A stretch of 64,000 bases of DNA from Litoditis marina (taxonomy: Eukaryota > Nematoda > Chromadorea > Rhabditida > Rhabditidae). The notes beneath the pieces are model-generated. The model saw only the letters and a list, made by a program, of their open reading frames with translations. It did no database searches and was not told the origin of the DNA. Positions 1 through 12,400 of this stretch are shown one piece after another. Both the position numbers and the translations under genes were made by a program. Numbering within the stretch: the first letter of the stretch is position 1; every line of letters begins with the position of its first letter. Where the stretch lies: assembly GCA_964036275.1 (NCBI GenBank), contig OZ038433.1:41449336-41513335 (forward strand). The letters are read 5' to 3'.

Positions 1-456
1 GTTCGACATGTTGAGGTGTCACTATTCCAGGAAAAGAAGTAGTTCTTTTCCCTGGAATAGTTACACCTTGATGTTGAGTGTGTATTCAAACTGAAGATGT
101 TTTCCGTTTCCTCATTCCACGGTTTTGTAGAACATAGGCGCGATACCCCCGTTTTAACCTTAACTTTTCCCTTAATTGGTCTAGGAGGTTTTTCCAACAA
201 CGTTGAATATATTGGGTAAGTACCCACGGGGACCCATAACTGTTAGCTTTTAACTGTGGCGGAGATGTTCAACTGTTCCGACCATCAAACCGACACCATC
301 CCACCTATACTGTTATTCAATTGCACAGTCAAGATCAAGTGAAACATGTTAAACACAGCAGAACTCAGAAACGTGCAATGACAAAGTGCACGATGCCTCA
401 TTAGAATGATATGGAATTGAAGATGGTTTTCGTTGCTTCATGCCAGTGTTTTCTAG
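1..456 (+). other. Upstream intron sequence of the NRDE2-like gene
   Basis: No coding exon is recognised here. The 3' splice acceptor that opens the first visible NRDE2 exon lies at 455-456. About 318-416 is a dispersed repeat that recurs at about 36,255-36,345, inside an intron of another gene. The rest is AT-rich, with no open frame resembling a known protein. The missing N-terminal exons of NRDE2 must lie further left, outside the window. Confidence 0.5.
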
Positions 457-3400
457 AAGCCACCGGCCGGAGCAGGGAACGGACGAATTTCTATTGGAGG
501 TGTTCATCCGGCAGCTGAATTGGCTGATCGACCGCGGCTACACGGAGCGAGCAGTCGCCTCCATTCAGGTATAGGCTGTTCTACCCTCTACGCGCTCTAC
601 AGTAAGCATAGGAGAAACACCCCGTCATATTGGCGCTCGCCTATTTTCGTTTTTGCCCTAATTCGGGATCTTATGTTGATTTTTAGAAGCCAAAACTGTT
701 TGAAACGCGATTCATTACTTTTCATCACTTTTGCAGGGGTATCGTGCCCATTTTCAAGATTACACACGTCCATTTTAGTTGCACTTGCATTGAACTATGT
801 CACCTATGACAGTAAGATTGGGATTTTTTAAAGGACGCCAGACACCAACATTGAGAAATCACGTTCTGACCCGCGGCGAATCAACTTCTGTCCCAGGGAC
901 ATTTTGCACAACCATCTAGCATCTCCTCATTTGCGTTATGTCTCGTCGCACAGTGCGTTATGCTAATCTATAATGAATACTATAAGCGCTATGCTAATTT
1001 CTAGCCTCGACAGTAATGCATTAAACCACTTTTCATATAAAAGTTTTTATCAAGACCTAAAGTTGATCAGGATCATGTAAATGTCTTTATTGATGTCCTA
1101 CCTTCTTTAAAAAGCATACGTCATCTTGAAGTTATTGTAAAGAGTTAAAACTGTGTTGTGTCGTTCTCAACGCTTCTTGCTACAAAAACGGTTCATCTAA
1201 AAGTTAGTGTTCTCATCAGAAAAATGCCCTTGAATAAACGATATTACTGTAGGAAAGTCGTGTGAAACGGAGTATACCGCTGTACACGTTTGGCAAGGGC
1301 GACTTCGTTTCCCATAGAAAGTTATGCCAACTGTATGTAATAAGTTTTAGTTAAATTTTCTTGATTATGATTCAACGTTTCAGGCGTCGTTGGAGTTCAT
1401 GTACTGTGTGCCGGAAAGCATGAAGGGAGAGAAATATCGGACCAAGGAGGCCGTTTTCAGGAAATACTGGGACTCGAATCTGCCGCGTCTAGGCGATCGC
1501 CTATGGAAAGGTTGGCTCAGCTTCGCATTATTATTCATCATTATCGTTATTCTTCAAAGATTTTGAGATCCAAAGATCCAATTGTTCTATATCGACTATC
1601 GAATCATACTGTAGCTATATTTTGTTCCTTCATGGTCAGCCAGACACCTCTAGCTAGCGGTTTCATATTGGTCTTGAAATATCGCGACCCCTCCATATTT
1701 TTCGAGCCGCGACCACTTCAAAACTGCAAAACTCGCCTATTCACTGATTTTGTATGAAATTCGTCAATTCCCAACCCGCAACCCTTACTTTTCACATTAC
1801 TTTGTTCGTAACTCTCTACCACATATGAGGCCTTGCCAGTGTATAATGGTCACCCAAGTACTCTGAACAAAACGAATATCGCGTATTTCATAGTATCTAC
1901 ATGTAGGGGGGTTGCGAAGGGGTTTCTATCTAAACGGTCGCGCCTCGAAAAACAGGGGACCCGAGAGGGCCTTTTCGGTGATGTAGAGAAAAGTCTCAGA
2001 GTGATATACCCCAGTAAGGTCCGACTATTCGACAAAAAAGGAGTCTGTATTCAGATTTTCTTGTTTTGTTTCAAAATCATAGTTTTCAACTTTTTTGGCT
2101 CTTCGGACAACTGTATAATTACGCTCGAGCTGCTAGTTTCGTATGACCTTAGTTGTTTTCAAGGATGGGACGCGTTCTACGAAGCAGGTGAAAGAGTGGA
2201 GGAGAGTGTGCGTAGTCTGGAGACATTTGAGATGGAATATGACGAAGCCAGAAAGGTGAAACATAGACAGCGGTAAGTGATGTTGGGCCTTATATTCCCT
2301 ATGATGAAATTTGATCGACCAGGTTGTATCATTCTGATTCCAGAGAATGTATCATTTTTCCTGATATTCAGGGTTCAGACAATTTGACTTGAACTCTGGG
2401 TGACTCAATAATCTATACTAGATTGGGGATGTCCTTAATTTCACATTTTTTGTATCATTTATAACATACTTTTTTCCCTTAGAATTGGAGCAGTGGGACC
2501 AGAGGTTCCGCAATCGGTCAACTGGGTGGCGTTGGAGCGCGGAATCTACGAGCTGTCAACACGACCGCAACGCACGGAACTCCTTGATCACAACGAAAAC
2601 CAGGTAGGTCCATATATCATCAGTAAGGTCCGGCGAGTTTTTAGATTTAAACACGCGCCAATTAATGATTTGGCATAAAAGTAGAGTTTTCTCTCTTTTT
2701 TTCGGTAAAAAAGTTCACACGATGAAGTAGCTCCTCCACACAAAACACATCAGCTGACTTTTCTGAGAAAAAGTTATTTTCATCAGCAGTTCAGAAGTCT
2801 ACAAGGCTCTCAACTCCATTACAACAAATTGGATGAAAAACACACAAACTGTCCACATATTTTTTATGTGGCCGGGATCTGCGAAAATATAGATAAATGG
2901 ACTGTGAACAATTGTTTTCTTAGTTGAACGATATTTCAGGATGTGAACTGTATGGTTGCATTCGAAGATGTGTGTCTGGACAGATCTGGCATCCACGGGG
3001 CTTTCTATCACATTCTGGTGGCATTCGGATTACAGCTACCTGCATTTGTTAGTGTTTCCCTTTCACAATCACCAATGTGTCATTTATTCACATTTAAGTA
3101 GTCATAACAAGTCATTTATAGTTATAGGGGCGGGCGGGAGTAATGAGTATATTGAAAATTATCTAATCTCTAATGAAAATAACTACCTCCTACATAAGTA
3201 CATAAGTAAGTAGACAGTAACGCTCGTCTATACTCCAAAAAGATCGCTTTCAAAAATTGAAATAGGATTAGTTTTATTATTATTTCACAGGAAAGGTTCA
3301 AATATGGTTTCACAGGGCAGGATATTGTTTTGCTTCGTTCTATGTGGTCATATTTTTTATAGTAGGGATTTGCTTTGCTTTTTCAGTATGGCCTTTTATT

Positions 3401-6400
3401 TGGACATCACTCGATTTCAGGACGCTCTGTACCCGTCGTTCACCTGTATCGGTCTCGAATGGGGCTTGTTGCCCGTGACCCCCGGCTTCCCCGCCGAAGT
3501 TGTGCTGCACGTGGTTCGTATGGCCACCCAGATTGCGAAGAGGTTCAGCAGCGATTCTCTCACGTTGGCCACACTCCCCACGTGAGTTCACTTCTTCTAC
3601 CCGTTGTATATGTATTATGATTGACTGTAAGCCACATTGCACATAATATAGTATGCGAGGCCCAATAATGAGGAAAGATATATCAATTAGTGATTTTGAA
3701 TGGATAATCCGAAATAGCAATTACAAAAAGTGGTACTTTCACTTCTACAAACTACAACCCTACGGGAGATTTTGAGAAATTCGTCCAATGTCCAATCGCA
3801 TGGGGATATACCTGTCACGGCCGTCACGGCGAATTCACTGGAGAACCGGGTCCTTGCCGAACCAAACCGCGAACTGGTCACTGGAGAACCGAACCAACTG
3901 AACCGAACCGACTTTTAAACCGACCGGTTCTCCAGTGAATGCTTCGAACCGAACCGACATTTATCATCAGTTGAACAAGCAAGTCGTAGACAAGGTAAAA
4001 TGACTCTATCCCGGTTCGGTTCGAAGCATTCACTGGAGAACCGGTCTGTTCAAAAGTTGGTTCGGTCGGTTCGGTTCGGTTCTCCAGTGACTGGTTCGCG
4101 ATTCGGTTCGGGAAGGACCTGGTTCTCCAGTGAATTGGCCACCTGTCACACGCAATCCCGGTAAGAGGACTGATTATGTACAATAGCAGTAAAACATCAA
4201 TGTTTCAAACAAGTAGAGATCTGCCTGACACTTAGATGCACAGTTTGACGAGGACGACTTCCGGCGTGAAACGCCCGCGTATGACCCTTGGTGGTACAAT
4301 TCCCTTATTTCCAGCTATGCCATGTATCTGGACTTACCGCGCACCATTTCAATCGAAAACAAGGTGCGAATGTTTAAAGAAGAGACTGGTCGCATGATGA
4401 AAGAGAGCAGCAATGACGATGTGAAACGTCTCATGTTATTCATGTCTGCACGCGAGGTTCGTTTTGCATTGAAGTTTATATTGGAAATTGATAGCAAACA
4501 ACTATTCAAAATTCAAATAACTTATTCATTTCACTTTTTACATACTGTAACAACCCAACGAGAGATTTAACGTCTTGGTAGCTCGTAAAAATGTAAAACT
4601 GGTGAAAAAGGTTCTGTTTATGAAAATTCACACTGTTGGTAAAATTATGCGCTGCAATTAGTGAGACAGTATCGCTCTATTTTTAGTTCAGTTATCGCGT
4701 TTTGACAGGATATGTGGTATTTGGAAGAGGGAAATGGAGACTAAATTGAATTGGGTCATTGGATATACGAATACTGGAAAACGGAAAATTTCTCTTATAT
4801 ATTCACGCGAAGCGCTGCGTGTTAGTTGTGTTTGGTTTGGCCATTGCGCACCCATTTTTGGCTTCCAAACCACAAAAGTCTTCAAATAAAATATTTTTTC
4901 GGAATTTAAAAAGAGAGAGAGCTAGATATCTATTAAATACATTTTGTGTTAAAAAATTAGGAGAATCGGTCAAGGTTGAAAAAAGTTACGCTGTCGTGCC
5001 GTTGTGAAAATTTCCGTTGTCCCTCGTCCGGTGTCCGCATAGAAAATTATTTTTTTAACTACCGGACCGATTCGGCTGAAATGTGGCACACATGTGTAAA
5101 CCCCAAAGTTAGCGCGGCCTCAAAAGTTTGGTGATTTCACGTTTTGTTTGGCGCTTGGCGCGGGCGCCAATAGGCGCCAGAAGCTGGAAAATATGTGTTT
5201 CCATGGATGAAATGCTCCGAAATTTTGCACAGAGGTTAGATTAGTGAATCCCAGCCTTCTCTGAAAATTGGTGTCATGGTTTATATTTGGCGCCAAACGC
5301 TGGCGCCCAGTGAAGCCAAATTAGAACAACGCCAGGCAAGTAGGGTAACGAGCGAAATGTTTCACAGATGTCCGAACTATGAACATAGTTAACGAATACT
5401 GCTTGGATACCAACATTTCTTCGATATTCTGCGCCAAAACGGTACTTTATCCGCCAATTGGCGCCAAAATTGAAAATAGGGTTTCTGAACCAAAAAAACA
5501 GTCGGAAATTGTGCTAATTGGTCGAGGTCATTCATTCCAAGTTATTTGTTATCAATTAGAGTAACATGTTCCATATCTTAATTGGCGCGCCCGTTCGCGC
5601 CAATTGAGAAAAGATTTTCTTTGTACTGTAATGACGCATATTTCTCACAATACTCAGATTTCAATTAACGAAGCGGAAAAAAGCTGTTTTTCAACCAGTT
5701 TCGCCTATCAAGCCAATTTAAGAGATTAATTAGGGCAAAAAATATTTTGAAAACCCAGGATCACATCGTTTGAAAACTTGGAACTTCCAGATATCAGGAT
5801 GTTTGATAGTTACCACTTATCAAAAATCGTTTTTCTAGTCAACTCTAGGAGTGGTTGTACTAGTAAAACTAGCAAAAAAAGAACAATTCGTAAACAGTGG
5901 GGGACCAAGAAGTGTGTGAGTTTTGTTCGGTTTCACCGTTTTCTGCAAAAAGTGAACAATACGATGTTGTGAATGAGTGTGCAACAAAAAAAAGAACAAT
6001 ACATTTGTTTGCACAACGGTTCACAACCACTATGCACTTTTACGTTCAAGTTATACTTTGTATATTCTGTTTTTTGTGAACCGTAGTGCAAACAAATGTA
6101 TTGTTCTTATTTTGTTGCACACTCATTCACAACATCGTATTGTTCACTTTTTGCAGAAAATGGCGAAACCGAACAAAACTCACACACTTCCTGGTCCCCC
6201 ACTTTTTACGAATTGTATATGGTGTATCAAACAGAGTTCGATAGTTTGATTCGCCAATCAATATTGAGCTGCAGACAGTTGTTAAAAGTTTTTCAAACAT
6301 GTGAGGCATCTAGACTAATCTCCAAAAGACCACTTGTGACAGTGTCTGCAGTACAGTAACAGACTAGTATTGTAGTAATTTAATATATGACTTATATGTT

Positions 6401-9400
6401 GTTTCATAAATGTGATTAATGATCATTTTGGTGGTTCAGATGATATGTCGAAGTTGGGGATCGGTGCAGAAACGTTTACCGACGGCGTTGACCCTCCTGA
6501 ACAGCTACATGGACATTGCTAAACAGAAGAACGAGGGTGGATTGGCCAAACTGGACCATTTGTCCGCCTTTCTTCTCCTCTCTACCACACTGCTCATCGT
6601 TGAAGTGAGTTGGCATTGTTCAAACATTCGAGTCAGCTGATAGGGCTCGGAAACATACAAAAGCGAGATAGTGTGGAGGTCAATGAGGCTGCAGACAGGG
6701 TAGCACAGTAGGCGTCTCTCTGACCTGCACAATCTCTTCGAGGTGAGTGGTTCTCAGACAACTCCCAGTTTGGTAATTTATTTCACTGGCTGGGCAATCC
6801 AGTACGAGAGAGTATGTAGGTCAGAGAGACGCAGACTGTTTTAGGCTGCCTGTGGCTCATCGACCTTTGGGCTCATTAACGTTGATAGGTTGTAGCTGGC
6901 CACATTTCTTACTGGGCTTCTAACTCTATTTGGTGGGGGCATGCTTTACTCGTAGAAGCTTGGAATTTGGAGCTGAACTTGAAGTGGGACGATTATGTGG
7001 ATCAATCCCGATGCATCGGTCCTTTAAACTACGATTGAAAAATGTATTGCAGTTTAAAGGACCGATGCGTCGGGATTGGTCCACATAATCGTACAACTTT
7101 AACTAAATATCAGGTATAATTCAGAATTCATTCTCTTGTTATTTTACAGCATAAGGCGAATCTCGAGGAAGTGGGAATGCTCCTGACAAGATTGGTTCTT
7201 CTTGACAACTTGGATTCTCGGACTACAGTTAGTTTATAGTTTGTAGTTGAGTTGTTTTCATTAATAAGACTCCCAACCATGGTTCCATACTTCTAGTTTT
7301 TATGTCAGATAAGTTATCAAGTGAACGACGCGCTGTTGAACTGCAAATCTTGCACATGGGTCTTTTTTGCTGTAAAATCAGGGAATTTAGTGTTATTATT
7401 ATGTTTCATCGAAAAATGGCTTCCTCTTAGAAGAGTATAATTCTCTGTTCGAGTTCGTACAATTTTTTATTTCGTGGGCTAAGTGTAATTTTCAAAAGGA
7501 GGTGGCAGGAAAGTTCTATCCAGCTAGCTGAGAATATGACGCATCATTCTCATCATTCCATAAGGGCTCTCTTTAACAATAAAAAGGGGATCACTGAGAA
7601 AAACCGGCCAGATAATCAGAAACTGAGGAATGACCTCAGTTAAAGTAAAAGTATTGTTGTACCTCCATAGAATAAACATAACTTTTATAAAACTAAGTAT
7701 GGAGTGTGAAAGGTGAAAAAGAAGTGTAATATTGTGTTTCGTTTGCAGCCGAATCCGCAGGAGATTCTGGAGGCGAGTAGACTGTGGGCCGAGTGGGACA
7801 ATGACCCAGTGGACCCGATATCGGAAGAGCATCCACTTCACGAGGTAGGCCACCTCAATATAAACTCTCTCAATTTGATACTAGACGAAGACGTTTACTA
7901 GAAGTAAATTAAATAGTCGCGTAAATTCATCTTTCTAATCAGGAATCGAGCGCTTTGTCATTGCACGTTTCTGAGTTCTGCAGTTCCGTCATTATTTCCA
8001 ATTTTGCTCTACAACATCCACTGATTATTCAAGTTAACTCACGTTGTAGTGGTTCTCCAGGGCCCAGTAAAGTTGTCCGAATAACCAAAAAATACGAAAC
8101 GCCCGACTTTTACGCCCAAACCGAGAAGATTTATATATTTTAGATGCGAAATCATTAATTTTCACAGTTTCAATCTAAAAACACCTTACTGGTGTATGAA
8201 CCCACCGAGCTCCAACTATCAGTATTTTGCACCAACAACGTTCAACGTCCAAGTTTTCTCATTCATTGATTGTTTTCACTGAAATAAGTGTACGAGTTTG
8301 CTACAGTATACCAAGGACATTGCTTCTTTTTTTTCAGTGGCTGTCGCAAGAAGCTTCACCGCAGGACATGGTCAGTGCTCTACGGATGCTATTCGAGTAC
8401 TGGAAAGGAGGTTGGGTCGTCTCCGTCAGAGCTTCTTCTTTATAATCCTAGTTACGTATGTATAATTATGTATTTTTTCTGCATAGCATTGCGAAAGTGC
8501 AACGTTCTAGGCTTTTTCTATTTACCTGAATCCCAGAAAGATTAGATGGAGACATGGAGAACATTTCGATGTTCCGGTTATGGAGTTCATGTTGGCGCAC
8601 ACAAGAAATCTTTTAACGGAAAAGTTCAAATCGGATCGGAATGTACGCGCCAAAATTGGCATTTCACGTTCATTAGCTTTCATTTTAAGGCTTTGTTGTT
8701 ATTCTAAATTGTACTCAGGCAAACATGGCGGTGTTTGGCTGACGCGATGTCAGAGTATGGTGCAACAGGCGGAGAGAAGGGCGGACAAGTCATCGTTCGT
8801 CATGCGAAACATGCTGGTCAACATATTGGACAGACATTGGGTATGTTTCGTACCATACACCGCTAAGGGTCTCTCATTTTTCCCGAAAGCTCGCGATACC
8901 CTCTTTTTTGAGTCGCGACCCCTCCAAAATAGTTCAAAACGACGATTTTCATAAATTTTTGTTTCTTTTTTTACTAGTTTTGTATTACATTGGCTGGTTT
9001 TTCACTCGCGACCCCTACTTTACATAAAAATAGTTCGCAATCCCCATCTCATAAGAGGCTTTGGTGGTGTACGTTTCATACACACACCACAAAGCATACA
9101 CTCACAAGACTACCACATTTGTAAACATACCCCAGTACAGTTGTCCGAATAGCCAGAAAAGATCGAGAAACGGGTTACGCCGAAACCGAAAATGAGACAA
9201 ATTGTCTATTTTTATGCAAAATCTTAAATTTTACGAAAACGGACTACTTGTTGCGAAATAGTCAGACTTTACTTGTGTATGCCCACTGTTGTCACCTGCC
9301 ACCTCTTCGACATCTCACAAACTTTGAAGGTAAGAATTGTTCGTTTCACGTTCACCCAACTTCCAATACCATTGTCAGACATTTATCCTATGTTTGTAAT

Positions 9401-12400
9401 ATTTTCAGAAGACGCAGCATTCCCACAAACAGCAGTTGCTGGAGAGCCTACAGGCGTTTGCTCGATATTTCCCCACCCACTCACTTCCTCTCAAAAAGTT
9501 GGTTTCTCATTCACTTTTACTATTTACATTTTATTCTTCCTTTCATTCATGTTAACATTTATTTGACTAATTTTATTGTAGCCATGAAAGTCTTCTGTTC
9601 TGTGTTCTTGCGTACATACTACATTTATTCATATCGGTTATTAAGGCTGGTCGATCTGGCTAAGACAAGTGTGACCGGACGTGTAAATGCCACCAAAAGC
9701 CTCGAGAATATGGTTCTCCCGAAGAAAAGCCCAGGTTGGTGGGCATACTGCAATAAACTATATAGCTGCAACCTGGAAAATTTGAAAATTAGTCTCTTTT
9801 CTGCGAGAAATTGGAAATTATTTAAATGCAAACCTATGAACTTTGACGTATTTGTATCGAAAATCCGGCTTTCTTTTGAAGAATATTCGCTCCTTAGCGT
9901 TGATCCTCGGAGCACCCAGACTGGGAGACAGCGACACCAATATGCTAACGATGAGTGGAGTATCGATCGAGCATCCAGGTGCTCGCGAGGCAAAATCAAT
10001 AAGTGGTTTGCGCCTTCGCGCCGCCGCCTCCCAATATGGAGCTTGAAGTTTGACCTCGGCCTTACTGATCGGTTTGCACATAGCACCAAAAAGCAACCAT
10101 GTGATTTTTGTTGAAAACTAATGGTTGCGCTGGAAATGCCACCGGTTGCATGTGAAGTGTGTTGCTGGCAGTGTTTTGACTCATACTCGACTGAAGTTTT
10201 TTTTCAGTTCCGTCAATGTCGGTCGGTACGGTACGGATATTGCATACTGATCTTGTTTATATCAACTCAGTTGTTGTTGTTTTTACAGCCCAACGACGTT
10301 TGGCCCAGATTCAGCGAGCATTCGCGAGAATGTCCCTGTACACCACCACCAATAGTAGCGGCACCAGTGTTTTGGTACGTTTAAGCATATTCGGTTATTA
10401 GCGAACTGCAATTTTGACCCGATTCTACTCTATAGAACTCGTGTGATTGGTTGGTTGTACATACAAATGCCTTCACAATTATAGTTTTGATGATACGGAG
10501 TGATTCGTGACATGAAATTCGGAAATAAACAGAAAAAAAAGAAAACCAGTAAGATCTGAGATCTGACAATTCTTAGATGTGAAGTTTGTTTTGCATCGAT
10601 GTCAAAATATTCAGATTGCTCAGTTATCTGGCCAAGGTTAGCAAATCGGTTGTAGCAATACTTTTTGGTTTCCCTGAATTAATCATACCAGTGAGGTCTG
10701 ACTATTCAACGAAAAGGAGGCCGTTTTCCCATTCAAAACTCCTTGCTTTGCGATAAAAAGGCAATTTCTCCCGGTAATGACGGGAAAGTCATCCGTTTTT
10801 CTAGTTGTTGTGGCCACTCGGACAACATTACTATGGCCGTATGCACCAATATTACTTTGATGCTTCCGGTATTGGCTTCCCGAGAGCGGAAACCCAACCT
10901 GTTTTGCACTCCCGGGAGCATGAAAGTAATATTGGTGCATACGGCCACTGGTGTACGAGTCGACGACTCTGCCTGTTGCAGGTGGGAGCGAATGCGGCGG
11001 CCACGTGTGAACGAGACGCGACCGCCCTGAAGGAGCCTCTTCTCTGGCGACTCGCCCTCGCCGCCACTGCCAACGCCGGGCAACACCATCAGGAAATGGT
11101 CAGTTGATTAGTAAATAAACAGAATCAGGGTAAATGAAATGAGGTTTACTAGAATAAAGTTAATACATGAATAATTAAATAATCCATCAGGAAATGGTCA
11201 GTTGACCACCAACTTTCAGCCCGTCCTTCATGAGACCCGATATTCACAATAGTGTCTTTAGTGTGTCCCGACTCTTACTTACTTTCTCAAAAAAGGTGTA
11301 TTTGGGCATGACCACAGTTTTTGAGTCCCGATGTTTCAAATTTCCAATTTTTCAAAAAAAAAAACCTCTTTAGGAAAAAGTCGGCTGGTGTACGCTTGAT
11401 ACTGAACGTAACCGGCTAATCTAACCTTGTTCGGTAACGGAGTGACTGGGTAACCTGGAAGTAACTTGCAACTGAAAGCCCGTAAAGGCGTAATATATTG
11501 CGGTTGAAATGGAGATAGCCGGTTTTTCGTACCAAACATAAACGCTGCTTTTACACATAAGATTTGCTGTCTACCGTACATTGTATCATAATAAGTCGCC
11601 TATGTTCCAGATGCACGTGACTGCGTCGGCTCAATGTAGATGGGCACGTGAACTTCACCTGGATCGTATCCTTCAGAGAAATGAAGATGCCGACAAACTA
11701 CGGTAGGTGTATGCTCATTTAATAGGGAGGGTCCCGATTTTCGTTTTTTGTGATATCCTGAGTATACTCGCGACTCACCCCGATGTTTTTTTTGCATTTA
11801 TACTATTTTCGTCATTTAATCAATACATTTGATCTAATTAATGTGTAGGAGTACAAATCAGATGAAATCAGAATCAGATTGTAGTTGTAGCGATATTCCG
11901 GAACATCAGATAATGGATAATCACTTAGATGCTAACTTTTCGAGGTTTCTGTCTGTATTATAGACGCGACCTTCCTTGCTGTTTTCTCGAATGTGGCCTG
12001 ATCTTTTCAGTTATACATCACTAAAGTCCGACTATTCGACAACAAGTAGTTCGTTTTCAGATTCAAAAAAAACCTGAAAGTTGCGCATCAAAAATAGACG
12101 AATGTTTTCGGCGTAAAAGTTTTTTTTCAAATCTTGTTCCGGCTTTTCGGACTACGTCACGCTGAAAACAGTTTCATGATTGAAAACGGTTCCAAGATAT
12201 AAAAATGAGGAAAATGAGAGGTCTCGTTTCAGTCTTCTGATGCTGGAGCTGGACCTCCGATTGTGCACGGAGGAGGAAGAGATGATGGTTTTCCGCGAGG
12301 CTCATGCTCGACAACAGGCAGCCGAGAATCGAGCTGAGGAGGACGAAGGTCAGTAGTCTACTACTGACAGTAGAACACATTCTGTTCAACATGTTCAAAA

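Noticed and set aside
4236..4314. Open frame directly upstream of the NRDE2 exon at 4,315, reading DEDDFRRETPAYDPWWYNS
   Set aside because: It is in frame with the exon and looks protein-like, but splicing from the donor at 3,581 to the acceptor at 4,235 gives an early stop, whereas the acceptor at 4,314 keeps phase. It may be an alternative exon; it is not included.
8580..8954. Frame starting MEFMLAHTRN overlapping the NRDE2 exons
   Set aside because: It cannot be joined in phase to neighbouring exons, whereas the 45-base exon at 8,546-8,590 and the exon at 8,719 can.
9248..10114. A 288-codon open stretch
   Set aside because: It crosses two clear NRDE2 exons in a different frame, with splice sites inside. 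Its translation resembles nothing, so it is a chance frame.
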